Positions 7,076-14,961 of a stretch of DNA of 46,661 bases are shown here, piece after piece. Under the pieces are notes generated by a model. It worked only from the letters and a program-made list of their open reading frames with translations. It made no database searches and was not told the origin of the DNA. Location of the stretch: positions 1-46,661 of the forward strand of contig CAAEHI010000059.1 in the NCBI GenBank assembly GCA_900755685.1, in the 5' to 3' direction. The position numbers and the translations under genes were made by a program. Position 1 is the stretch's first letter. Every line of letters begins with the position of its first letter. This DNA is from an uncultured Collinsella sp. GTDB taxonomy: Bacteria > Actinomycetota > Coriobacteriia > Coriobacteriales > Coriobacteriaceae.

Positions 7076-9075
7076 TATGCGAACTGGCTCAGATAGAGGT
7101 CGGCGTAGGCACCCTCGGCAGCCAGCAGCTCCTTATGCGTGCCCTGCTCGATAATGTTGCCGTGATCCATGACCAAGATCAGGTCGGCGTCCACGATCGT
7201 CGACAAGCGATGCGCGATCACAAAGCTCGTGCGCCCGCGCATGAGCGCATCCATTGCACGGCCGATGGCGAGCTCGGTGCGCGTGTCCACGCTCGACGTC
7301 GCCTCGTCCAGGATGAGGATCGCCGGGTTGTTGAGCAGCACGCGCGCGATGGTCAGCAGCTGACGTTGGCCTTGGCTGATGCTCTCGGCATCGTTAGCCA
7401 CACGCGTGTCGTAGCCCTGCGGCATAGTGCGCACAAAGAAGTCGACCTGAGCGGCACGTGCGGCCGCGACAATCTCCTCACGCGTTGCCTCGGGACAGCC
7501 GTAGGCGATGTTCTCGGCAATGGTGCCATCGAACAGCCAGGCGTCCTGCAACACCATGCCAAACTGCTGGCGCAGCTCGCCGCGATCCATGCGGCTCGTG
7601 TCCACACCGTCAAGGGTAATGCGACCACCGTCGATCTCGTAGAAGCGCATGAGCAGATTGATGAGCGTGGTCTTGCCCGCGCCCGTGGTTCCCACCACCG
7701 CGATCTTTTGGCCCGGCTCGGCGGCAAACGACACGTCGTGCATAAGCGGCTTGTCGGGCGAATAACCAAAGCGCACGTGCTCAAAGGAGACGCGACCCTC
7801 AACGCGACCCGGCAGCTTGGCGGCCTCGTCCGGCAGCGGATCGGCCTCCATCTCGGGCTCATCGAGCAGGTCGAACACGCGCTCCGCACTCGCCAACGCG
7901 CTCTGCAGCGAGTTGAAGGTAAACGACAGCTGCGTCATGGGTTCGGACGCCTCGTAGATAAACTGGAAGAACGCCTGGAACACGCCGACGGTCATGTGAC
8001 CGGCAACCAGCATGCTGCAGCCCACCAGCGCGATCACGATCTGCGCCAAACGGCCGATAAAGCGCACCGCAGGGCCGACGGCATTGATCATAAAGTCGGC
8101 CTTGGCACTCACGCGTGCCAGCTCGCCCGAGGCCTGGTGCACCTCGGCAGAACTTTGGCGTTCGCGGTTAAACGCGCGGATCACCAGACGGCCCGAATAG
8201 CCTTCCTCGACCGCACTCGTAATCTTGGACACCCACTCCTGGCGCTCGCCCGTCACATCGTGTGTGCGGCGCGAGACGACCTTCGTCACCAGCAGCGACA
8301 GTGCCGTAAAGAACAGAAAGACGAGCGTAAGCTGCACGCTGAACACGAACATCACGCTCACAGCACCAACAACCGTGCCGATCGACACGAGCAGCTGCAG
8401 CAATCCGCGCTGCATGCTCTCGGACATCTTGTCCAGGTCGTTGGTCGCGCGGCTGACGACCTCGCCGGGACGATGCGCGTCAAAATAGGCGAGCGGCAGA
8501 CGGTTGAGCTTTTGCGCGATGCGGTTGCGCAGGCGCAGATTGAGACGCTCAGCGACGCTCGACATCAAAAAGCTCTGGAGCGCATAGAACGAGGCAGCGG
8601 CAGTCCAGATCATAAAGTAGACGAAAATGGTCTTGCCGCAGTTCTCCCAGGTGATGCTGAAAGTGGTGTCGTTGGCAAACGCCACCTGAATGTGGCCCCA
8701 CAGCTCATCGATCACGCGGGCGCTATATGCCGGCGCGGCGGTGTTAAAGATGACATAGAACACAATGCTCGCGAACACGATATAGAAGCGCCAATGGTCG
8801 CCGGCAGCCTCACTCCACAGGCGGCGCACCGTCGCCCAGGTATCCCGAGGCGTCTCGTCCTCGTCTTCGTCGTCCACGTCGCGCATACGCTCTGCCTCGG
8901 CGCGGGCGCGCTCGTCCTCGGCACGTTCGTTTTCCTCGTAGAGCGCTTGGCGGCGAGCCTCGCGCTCCGCCGCCTTGGCGGCTTCGTCCAGGTCGGGCGC
9001 GACGCCCGTCTCCTCGACTGTCTCTACAACCGCAGCGCCATCGACGATGCCCTGCTTCTTGAGCTCCTCGGTCAT
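7075..9075 (-). CDS. ABC exporter subunit, ATPase + membrane domain (consensus-site partner)
   Basis: This 666-residue half-transporter begins with a highly charged Ala/Glu/Arg-rich cytoplasmic extension of about 75 residues. Six membrane helices and a C-terminal ATPase follow. Walker A is GTTGAGKTT, the signature motif is ISQGQ, Walker B is ILILDEATSSVD with the catalytic Glu, and the H-loop is IAHRLST. Its partner is the gene just upstream, whose Walker B Glu and H-loop His are replaced. Together they show the asymmetric pattern of heterodimeric exporters such as TM287/288 and LmrCD. The ATG at 9075 follows AGGGAGG and lies one base after the upstream stop, so translation is likely coupled. 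The substrate is unknown; a drug or lipid is likely given the MarR regulator. Confidence 0.93.
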   Translation of the reverse strand: MTEELKKQGIVDGAAVVETVEETGVAPDLDEAAKAAEREARRQALYEENERAEDERARAEAERMRDVDDEDEDETPRDTWATVRRLWSEAAGDHWRFYIVFASIVFYVIFNTAAPAYSARVIDELWGHIQVAFANDTTFSITWENCGKTIFVYFMIWTAAASFYALQSFLMSSVAERLNLRLRNRIAQKLNRLPLAYFDAHRPGEVVSRATNDLDKMSESMQRGLLQLLVSIGTVVGAVSVMFVFSVQLTLVFLFFTALSLLVTKVVSRRTHDVTGERQEWVSKITSAVEEGYSGRLVIRAFNRERQSSAEVHQASGELARVSAKADFMINAVGPAVRFIGRLAQIVIALVGCSMLVAGHMTVGVFQAFFQFIYEASEPMTQLSFTFNSLQSALASAERVFDLLDEPEMEADPLPDEAAKLPGRVEGRVSFEHVRFGYSPDKPLMHDVSFAAEPGQKIAVVGTTGAGKTTLINLLMRFYEIDGGRITLDGVDTSRMDRGELRQQFGMVLQDAWLFDGTIAENIAYGCPEATREEIVAAARAAQVDFFVRTMPQGYDTRVANDAESISQGQRQLLTIARVLLNNPAILILDEATSSVDTRTELAIGRAMDALMRGRTSFVIAHRLSTIVDADLILVMDHGNIIEQGTHKELLAAEGAYADLYLSQFA

Positions 9076-9076
9076 G

Positions 9077-10813
9077 CTACTCACCTCCCTTCATCTGCGA
9101 TTCCGCGATTGCGCGGTACACCTCGCAGGTTTCCATGAGCTCGTCGTGCGTGCCTAGGCCCACGATCTCGCCGTCTTTGAGCACCACGATCTGATCGGCA
9201 TGCAAAATAGTCGAGATGCGCTGGGCGATGATGAGCACCGCGGCATCGCACGTCTCGTCCTGCAGCGCATGGCGCAGTGCCGCATCGGTCTTAAAGTCCA
9301 GGGCCGAAAAACTGTCGTCGAAGATATATAGATCGGCATGCTTCATGAGTGCGCGGGCAATCGCCAGGCGCTGGCGCTGACCACCCGAGAAGTTCGTGCC
9401 GCCCTGGGCCACCGGCGTATCGAGCCCCTGGGGCTGGTCGAGCACAAAGGTGCTCTGGGCAACCTCCAGCGCATGGAGCATGTCAGCCTCAGTCGCGTCT
9501 TCGTTGCCAAAGCGCAGGTTGCTCGCCACCGTACCCGAGAACAGCCATGCCTTCTGCGGCACATAGGCGATACGCCCGCGGATGTCGTCTTGCGAAAGGT
9601 CGCGCAGATCGATGCCATTCAGGCGAATGGCGCCCTTCGTGGCATCGTGGAAGCGAAGCAAGAGCTTGGCCACCGTCGACTTGCCCGAACCCGTCGAGCC
9701 TACAATCGCCGTGGTCTGGCTACGGCGACAGGCAAAGCTCAGGTCGCACAGGGTATCCTCGTCGGCATCGTCAAAACGGAACGACATGTGGTCGAACACG
9801 GCCACCGCGTCGGCACCGTCAACAGACTCCGCCGCGCACGTGTCCAGCGTGCGCTTGCCGTCCACGATGCTCGGCTCAATCTCCAACACCTGCTGCGCAC
9901 GGTTCAGGCATGCGGCGGCGCGTGGGAGCGTCAGAATCACCATCTGCGCCGTCATCACAAAGAACAGGATCAGGATCGCGTACTCCAGCACGGCCGAGAT
10001 GCTACCGATTTGCATGGCGTGGACGCCCACGCGGTTGCCGCCCACCCACAGCACCGCCACCTCGGCGATATTCATCAAAAAGAAGCTGGAGCTGTCGAGA
10101 CCCACAAACAGGTGGTTGACCTTGATGGCATTGGCCGCGTAATCGCTAAACACCTCGTCCAGGCGCTGCTCCTCGTGGCGCTCCTTGTTAAATGCGCGGA
10201 TGACGCGCACGCCCACGATGTTCTCGCGCAGCACCACGTTCATGCGGTCGATAAAGCTCTGCAGGCGCATAAAGATCGGCGCGGCGTTGGCAACGGTAAA
10301 GACCGCCGCCACCAGCACGATCGCAACCACCACGCCCAGCAGCGTACCCATGGCGGGATCGATGAACCAAGCAAAAATGATGCCTGCCACGGCCAAGAAC
10401 GGCACCGGCAGCACCAGCTGAATCGTCTGAAGGACAGCTTGCTGAATCACGTTGATGTCGTTGAGCGAGCGCGTGATCATCGAACCCGTGCCAAAGCGCT
10501 CAAAGTCGCTGGCGGACAGCTCGAGCGACTTGTCGTACACGGCATTGCGGATATCGCAGGCCACGTTGGCGGCCAGGCGCGCCGAAAGATAGCAGCCCAG
10601 CACCGTGCCGCCGCTGGCCATGCCGGTCGCGATAAGCATGTACAGGCCGTTGCGTAATATATAGTCGACATCGCCCGTGGTAATACCGGTGTTGACCATG
10701 TTCGCCAGCATCGTGGGAACCAACAGCGTACCGACGTTATCTATCAGCACCGCAAACAGCGTCACCGCAATCAGACCGCGGTACGGCCTCATAAACCTCA
10801 TTAAGAGTCGCAT
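9077..10813 (-). CDS. ABC exporter subunit, ATPase + membrane domain (degenerate-site partner)
   Basis: This 578-residue half-transporter has six membrane helices in residues 1 to about 310, then the ATPase. Walker A is GSTGSGKST and the signature is FSGGQ. Walker B reads LYIFDDSFSALD, so the catalytic Glu is Asp, and the H-loop reads IAQRIST, so His is Gln. These changes mark the non-hydrolysing site of a heterodimeric exporter. The start at 10813 overlaps the end of the marR gene by 13 bp and has GAGGGGG upstream. The marR-abc-abc order is typical of a self-regulated multidrug efflux operon. Confidence 0.94.
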   Translation of the reverse strand: MRLLMRFMRPYRGLIAVTLFAVLIDNVGTLLVPTMLANMVNTGITTGDVDYILRNGLYMLIATGMASGGTVLGCYLSARLAANVACDIRNAVYDKSLELSASDFERFGTGSMITRSLNDINVIQQAVLQTIQLVLPVPFLAVAGIIFAWFIDPAMGTLLGVVVAIVLVAAVFTVANAAPIFMRLQSFIDRMNVVLRENIVGVRVIRAFNKERHEEQRLDEVFSDYAANAIKVNHLFVGLDSSSFFLMNIAEVAVLWVGGNRVGVHAMQIGSISAVLEYAILILFFVMTAQMVILTLPRAAACLNRAQQVLEIEPSIVDGKRTLDTCAAESVDGADAVAVFDHMSFRFDDADEDTLCDLSFACRRSQTTAIVGSTGSGKSTVAKLLLRFHDATKGAIRLNGIDLRDLSQDDIRGRIAYVPQKAWLFSGTVASNLRFGNEDATEADMLHALEVAQSTFVLDQPQGLDTPVAQGGTNFSGGQRQRLAIARALMKHADLYIFDDSFSALDFKTDAALRHALQDETCDAAVLIIAQRISTILHADQIVVLKDGEIVGLGTHDELMETCEVYRAIAESQMKGGE

Positions 10814-11301
10814 GCGTCCCCCTCGCCCTTATCGTCAGTCTCGTTCTCGGCGGCCACTTGCCGTTTAAATGCCTCGCACTCTTCGTTAAGAACATGGGAG
10901 AACTTACCGACCAAGCACATGATCTCGCACTGTTCCCACGGCTCGAGCGCCTCGAATGCCTGTTGCTCGGCTTTTTGCGCCGGCAACGCGTAGCGCTTGG
11001 CAAACCGCACGCCTTCTTCGGTCAGTCGTACAACCTTGTTTTTACGACTGCCCTCGGCAAACTCCAACGTCGCAAGCCCTCGCGCCCTAAGCGTTTTAAT
11101 CGCCGAATTGATGGTCTGTTTGCTGTAGAACCATTCACTCGTCAGCCGACTCACGGCAACGCTTCCGCCCGCTGCACTCGTGTCGACGAGCATCCAGTAG
11201 GCGCAGTCCGAAAGGCCGCAGGCGCGCGAGAACTCCGAATAGATATGGTCGAGTCCATTGAGCAACCGATCGAAGTCGACCAGCGTAACCGCACTATTCA
11301 T
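10801..11301 (-). CDS. MarR-family transcriptional regulator
   Basis: This 166-residue winged-helix protein has a recognition region reading AVSRLTSEWFYSKQTINSAI, then the wing GLATLEFAEGSRKNKVVRLTEEG. It heads the ABC exporter operon and overlaps the next gene, so autoregulation with the transporter is likely. Its promoter is well formed and two near-identical 20-bp direct repeats lie across it. The Cys in ACGLSDCAYW and the acidic C-terminal tail (ENETDDKGEGDACDS) are visible. The effector is not known. The ATG at 11301 has GGTGGGA upstream. Confidence 0.9.
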   Translation of the reverse strand: MNSAVTLVDFDRLLNGLDHIYSEFSRACGLSDCAYWMLVDTSAAGGSVAVSRLTSEWFYSKQTINSAIKTLRARGLATLEFAEGSRKNKVVRLTEEGVRFAKRYALPAQKAEQQAFEALEPWEQCEIMCLVGKFSHVLNEECEAFKRQVAAENETDDKGEGDACDS

Positions 11302-11313
11302 CTATCCCACCAT

Positions 11314-11368
11314 TCAATTGTCCGATTTTTGACCAATTATGTGTCTCTAGATTAGTCCGAGTTTTGAC
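11314..11368 (-). promoter_or_regulatory. Two direct repeats, candidate MarR operators
   Basis: On the minus strand GTCAAAACTCGGACTAATCT (11368-11349) and GTCAAAAATCGGACAATTGA (11333-11314) share 14 of 20 positions and are 35 bp apart. The first includes the -10 element and the second lies between the start site and the gene, which suits a repressor. Confidence 0.45.
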
Positions 11369-11377
11369 TATCGTCAA
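11349..11377 (-). promoter_or_regulatory. Promoter of the marR-ABC exporter operon
   Basis: On the minus strand TTGACG (11377-11372) and TAATCT (11354-11349) are separated by 17 bp, close to the vegetative sigma consensus. Confidence 0.75.
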
Positions 11378-11420
11378 CAGGCTCTCCGCAAATGCGTGCA
11401 TTTTTATGGCCTATCGGCAG

Positions 11421-11456
11421 AAAAAGACCGCCGGCGCGGGGGCGGCGCCAGCGGTC
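11421..11456 (-). terminator. Intrinsic terminator of the 96-residue gene
   Basis: On the minus strand GACCGC-T-GGCGC pairs with GCGCC-G-GCGGTC (11445-11456 with 11426-11437), followed by TTTTTC. Confidence 0.88.
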
Positions 11457-11482
11457 ACGTGAAAATCGGGTTTTATTGCCTG

Positions 11483-11773
11483 TTAAGCGGCGACGGCCTC
11501 ATAGACCGTAGCGCCCGAGAAGCTGTCATGCAGGCTCTTGCCGGCAATCCACGGCAGCTCGACGACCTCGCAGACCGTGTTGACCAACTCAGAACAGTCA
11601 GTAAAGTGGCCCTTGTCGTTGAGGGCCTCGCAATCCTGAACACGCCAATAGCCATCGGTGTGCGTGATGTAGTACTCGTGATCGTTGATCGACACGAAAG
11701 CGCGCGTCTTGGAACGCAGCAGCTTCAGAAATCCTTCGAAATCGGTCTCGACGACATCTCCAGCCTGGAACAT
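11483..11773 (-). CDS. Small protein of unknown function (96 residues)
   Basis: I do not recognise this family. The ATG at 11773 has a perfect GGAGGT seven bases upstream and the gene has its own terminator, so it is clearly expressed. The protein is soluble and acidic and starts MFQAGDVVETDFEGFLKLL. It contains SINDHEYYITHTDGYWRV, which looks like a beta-hairpin, and three Cys (residues about 47, 59, 68). No signal peptide or membrane segment is seen. The neighbouring nitroreductase is divergent. Confidence 0.8.
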   Translation of the reverse strand: MFQAGDVVETDFEGFLKLLRSKTRAFVSINDHEYYITHTDGYWRVQDCEALNDKGHFTDCSELVNTVCEVVELPWIAGKSLHDSFSGATVYEAVAA

Positions 11774-12067
11774 GATGTTACCTCCTGGCCCGGCGCCACC
11801 ACGGCGCATTGATAAACGTTGGTACTCCTTTAGTAAAACCTTTATCAGAGGTTATGCGTTCGTCATTTAGGCAAGTGGTAAAAAACCGCAGGGTAGACGG
11901 GATAAAACGTTTAACCATCCCATTTGTTTGTCACATTCTGAAGGTACTTTTATGCAAACCTACTTTCCCAATTGGAATCTATCCTTTTGGCCGGGCAATT
12001 GACCGTCTATCGTTTGAGCCCGACGGGTATGAACGGGGCATCTGCAACGCCACCGCAAGGAGACACC

Positions 12068-12589
12068 ATGGAGACTATCGAAGCACTCATTCACCGCCGC
12101 AGCTGCCGCAACTACAGCGATCGTCCCGTCGAGGCCGAAAAGCTTGCACGTATTATCGAAGCCGGCCAATATGCACCGAGCGGCATGGGCCGCCAGCCGG
12201 TGACGTTTGTCGCCGTCACCGACCCCGCGACCGTCGAGCGTCTCTCGCAGCTCAACGCGCAAGTCATGGGCAGCAACAGCGACCCCTTCTATGGCGCCAA
12301 GACCGTTGTGGTGGTGCTGGTTGACCGCAGCGTGCCCACACATCTGGAAGACGGCTCGCTCGCCATGGGCAACCTGCTCAACGCTGCCTATGCGCTGGGC
12401 GTTGATTCGTGCTGGATTCATCGCGCCCACGAGGTTTTCGATTCGCCCGAGGGCCTGGAGCTACTGGCCAGTTGGGGTCTACCCGCCGACGGCAGCCTGC
12501 GCGGTGTCGGTCACTGCATTCTGGGCTATGCCGAGGACACGCTGCCCGAGCCCAAACCCCGCCGCGACAACGTGGTCTACGTAAGGTAA
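12068..12589 (+). CDS. Nitroreductase family protein
   Basis: This 173-residue FMN-dependent oxidoreductase fold begins METIEALIHRRSCRNYSDRPV, the FMN-phosphate binding start of the family. YAPSGMGRQPVTFVAVTD follows, then AMGNLLNAAYALGVDSCWIH, and a C-terminal GHCILGYAEDTLPEPKPR that closes over the flavin. Such enzymes reduce nitroaromatics, quinones or flavins with NAD(P)H; the natural substrate is unknown. The ATG at 12068 is preceded by AAGGAG. A structured RNA element begins three bases after the stop codon. Confidence 0.93.
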   Translation: METIEALIHRRSCRNYSDRPVEAEKLARIIEAGQYAPSGMGRQPVTFVAVTDPATVERLSQLNAQVMGSNSDPFYGAKTVVVVLVDRSVPTHLEDGSLAMGNLLNAAYALGVDSCWIHRAHEVFDSPEGLELLASWGLPADGSLRGVGHCILGYAEDTLPEPKPRRDNVVYVR

Positions 12590-12591
12590 TT

Positions 12592-12745
12592 AGTTCCGCC
12601 ATTCTACCGAACGGCGGGCTCGTTGACGCTGCGCGGGCCGCATTCACGCCAATCTGACGTTCAATTTCGAGGGCGCGACCAGAAGGTCAGCGCCCTCTCA
12701 TTTCACGTCACCTTGGCGCAAATGCGGCTCGCTCGCTTTTGGCGA
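12592..12745 (+). ncRNA. 3'-UTR structured element, copy A
   Basis: It starts 3 nt after the nitroreductase stop. Hairpin 1 is CCGCC-ATTC/GAAC-GGCGG (12596-12617). The outer stem is GCGGGCCGCATT (12633-12644) with AATGCGGCTCGC (12721-12732). Inside it are CGCCAA/TTGGCG (12647-12652, 12713-12718), TGACGT/ACGTCA (12655-12660, 12705-12710) and AGGGCGC-GACC/GGTC-GCGCCCT. Copies B and C keep the architecture with paired base changes. It could be a stand-alone RNA, a 3'-end stabiliser or a mobile element. Confidence 0.65.
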
Positions 12746-12768
12746 CTGACATCGAATGAGCCACTGTC

Positions 12769-12809
12769 TTGGGCAGCTAAAAAAGCCCCGTCCCAAATTA
12801 GCTGCCCCA
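12769..12809 (-). repeat. GGGACGG-type hairpin
   Basis: GGGCAGCTAA (12771-12780) and TTAGCTGCCC (12798-12807) form a perfect 10-bp inverted repeat. On the minus strand the loop contains TTTGGGACGGGGC. It lies just after the end of the 168-residue gene on that strand and is a member of the dispersed hairpin family. Confidence 0.6.
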
Positions 12810-12817
12810 CTCGCAAC

Positions 12818-13324
12818 TTATCCCGCCGATGGAGTTATTGCCGTTTTGCTCGTCTGATTCGCATCGACGTCGTCGCCTTGCTTGTCTTCGTCCTTTTGCA
12901 CATCGGCGATGGTGGAGGCCGCCGCAACGATACCGCGCTGGGGCGCGACGCTCGTCTGGGCCTGAGCGCCCTCGACAACTTCTGTACCTACATGCGCGAG
13001 CTCGGGCGATTTAAACATTGCGTCCAAGTTGGCGCCACCGCCGGCATATCCGAGCGCAGCGAGCGCGATGACGATCACTGCAACGGCGGCCACGATCGGC
13101 ACGTAGCGATGCCAGCCGGCGGGATTGAGCCCGCTGCGGCGAGCCGCCCCGCGGCTGATGTAGCCGAGCGTTCCGTCGTGCTTGAGCTTTGAGCCCACCA
13201 CGCGTTTGCGGCCCCACAGCGAGGACTCTGCCTGCATTGCCAAGCGGGCGCTTGCCGAAGGATAGCCGTATTTAGTGCGCTTGAACGAGCCATCAAACCC
13301 CGAGGCGTGTTTGCCCCACGTCAC
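12818..13324 (-). CDS. Single-pass membrane protein of unknown function, 5' end probably disrupted
   Basis: The longest intact frame starts at a GTG at 13324 (168 residues) with no Shine-Dalgarno site. The body has a basic N-terminal half (GSFKRTKYGYPSASARL), one membrane helix (about 73-93) and an Ala-rich acidic tail outside it. The true start is probably ATG 13393, which has GAGGG upstream. From there MAETSK, then TEPQKAERRAG and QLTHNIGDVG, then KHASGFDG form one natural protein, but reading it needs a shift in an A4 run (13376-13379) and a compensating shift in a G4 run (13314-13317). This is either a frameshifted gene or homopolymer sequence errors. The family is not recognised. Confidence 0.6.
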   Translation of the reverse strand: MTWGKHASGFDGSFKRTKYGYPSASARLAMQAESSLWGRKRVVGSKLKHDGTLGYISRGAARRSGLNPAGWHRYVPIVAAVAVIVIALAALGYAGGGANLDAMFKSPELAHVGTEVVEGAQAQTSVAPQRGIVAAASTIADVQKDEDKQGDDVDANQTSKTAITPSAG

Positions 13325-13393
13325 CGATGTTGTGCGTCAGTTGACCGGCGCGGCGCTCCGCCTTCTGCGGCTCGGTTTTGAAGTCTCAGCCAT
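13325..13393 (-). pseudogene. Probable displaced 5' end of the downstream membrane-protein gene
   Basis: An ATG at 13391-13393 opens an 18-codon frame (MAETSKPSRRRRSAAPVN) ending in TGA at 13339-13337, in the same frame as the downstream GTG. The alternative frame over the same bases reads TEPQKAERRAGQLTHNIG, which is more protein-like and joins the downstream protein. This suggests two compensating indels instead of a separate leader peptide. Confidence 0.45.
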
Positions 13394-13477
13394 ATGCCCT
13401 CGCACGCCGTAACCAAATCGAAACAATAACGCTTTGGACTGTAGCACACGCGTCGCGTGCGGTCACGGGCGCCTCGC

Positions 13478-14695
13478 TCAACGGTCATCGTCCTTCAGCA
13501 AGCGCCACAGCGTTGTACGGCTTATGCCCAGCACCTCCGCCGCACGGGTTCGGTTGCCGTGGAGATGGTCTACAACCAGATGCGCGATATCTCGCTCGGT
13601 ATCGGCCAGCGGTCGCAGGATATACAGGTCACTTTCAAGCGTCGGGGCGCCAAAGGTTGCGGTCTTAATCACGTCCTCTTGGGCGAGCACTTCCTCCGCC
13701 ACAGCGCGGTCCACCGTGCCCGTCCCCACCAATATATACAGTCGTTCCGAGACCTCGCGGAGCTGCAGATAGTTGCGCGGCCAGCGGTAAGCATCGAGCG
13801 TCTTCGTCGCCGCGGCAGACAGCGTGGGCGCTGCCGTCCCAAATGCATCAGCGAGATATTCCAAATAGCGCGCGACCTTCGTCGACGCGGCTCCCTGCTC
13901 GGCGATTGCCGGCGCGACGCTCACCGCACAGGCGAAGCGCTCGGTCACAAAGGCGGCTTGATCACTTTCGCCGCCGCCCGGCATGTCATTCGCCGTCAGC
14001 ACCACATGGCAGCGCGTCGCCAACGCGGTGTCGGTCATCGTGGAGACCAGCTCGCGGAGGCGCTGGGGGCCAACCGCGTTCCAGCCCTCAATGCAAAGGG
14101 TCAGCCCCATTTGGAACAACGGCGATTCGACGCTTTTGAGTACATGGCGCCAACCGCGCTCGGTGAGCTCATCGAGCGCAACGGAAACAAAGGGCTGATC
14201 GGCAAAAGGACCGTCCAGATAGAGGCGCTTGGCGATCTCGACCTGACCCGCTCCCAGCTCGCCCTCGAGCATAAGAGGCACACCGCGCGCGTAACTCTCT
14301 GCAACCGGCGCAGCCACCGAGGCCGCCCCCTCAACGATGCCGTACGCGCTCGATTCGTAGCGGGCCTCAACTTCGTCGGCGTTGAGCCACTCGATGCCCG
14401 CATGCGCCGCGGCACCGCGCACCTCGCGGACCACGACGACCCAAAGCCCCCCGCCCTCTTTGTCGGTGGGGCGAACGGTCAGGCTCAGGCGCGCACCCGC
14501 ACGCCCCATAACCAGACGCGCGCCGTCTCCTATACGGTCGAGGCGCTCAGCTACAAAAGCCGCCACATCCCGCTCAAGCGCCGCGTCATTCATGGTCGAG
14601 ATCGCGACGTCCCCACGCGCATCGATTGCCAATGCCGAGGCCCCGGCAGCAGCCAGGGCCTCGGTCAAGATGTTCAGCTTGGCATCGCTATCCAT
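13478..14695 (-). CDS. Fis-type HTH regulator with degenerate AAA+ domain
   Basis: This 405-residue protein has the layout of a sigma-54 enhancer-binding protein: an N-terminal sensor-like region (1-115), a central AAA+-like region (about 120-370) and a C-terminal Fis helix-turn-helix (NRTRAAEVLGISRTTLWRLL). The central domain has lost the key residues. Walker A is GELGAGQVE instead of GETGTGKE, there is no GAFTGA loop, and the Walker B Asp-Glu pair is not evident. It probably does not hydrolyse ATP or drive sigma-54, and more likely acts as a conventional activator or repressor. The ATG at 14695 has AGGGG upstream. It lies downstream of the YeiH-type exporter gene on the same strand, separated by a structured leader. 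Confidence 0.85.
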   Translation of the reverse strand: MDSDAKLNILTEALAAAGASALAIDARGDVAISTMNDAALERDVAAFVAERLDRIGDGARLVMGRAGARLSLTVRPTDKEGGGLWVVVVREVRGAAAHAGIEWLNADEVEARYESSAYGIVEGAASVAAPVAESYARGVPLMLEGELGAGQVEIAKRLYLDGPFADQPFVSVALDELTERGWRHVLKSVESPLFQMGLTLCIEGWNAVGPQRLRELVSTMTDTALATRCHVVLTANDMPGGGESDQAAFVTERFACAVSVAPAIAEQGAASTKVARYLEYLADAFGTAAPTLSAAATKTLDAYRWPRNYLQLREVSERLYILVGTGTVDRAVAEEVLAQEDVIKTATFGAPTLESDLYILRPLADTERDIAHLVVDHLHGNRTRAAEVLGISRTTLWRLLKDDDR

Positions 14696-14820
14696 GATTT
14701 GCCCCTGTCCGCGGCGACATGCAGCCGCCGACGGTCGCACGACCGAGTGTTTCAAAATTGAACGATATTGCTCACCAAACACTATAGGGCAGAAAGCGCC
14801 GTCCTGCGAGTATAGGTGTT

Positions 14821-14909
14821 GCCCCGCATCGCCATCCTGGCGGGGCGATAAGAGCTCTTCGGGACTTATAAACCTGCGGACAAGCCATACCCGCAAGAGC
14901 TCCTATCGC
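14821..14909 (-). promoter_or_regulatory. Structured leader: two hairpins between exporter gene and Fis-type regulator
   Basis: GCGATAAGAGCTCTTCGGG (14845-14863) and CCCGCAAGAGCTCCTATCGC (14890-14909) are a near-perfect 19-bp inverted repeat with a 26-nt loop. Beside it GCCCCGC (14821-14827) pairs with GCGGGGC (14840-14846), sharing two bases with the first arm, so the two hairpins compete. There is no U-run. A TATAGT further downstream on the minus strand could start the regulator transcript. Function unknown. Confidence 0.5.
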
Positions 14910-14961
14910 TCCACCGTGAGAATGCGCTCACCAGCAGCCAGCACGCAAACAAGCTACTTCT

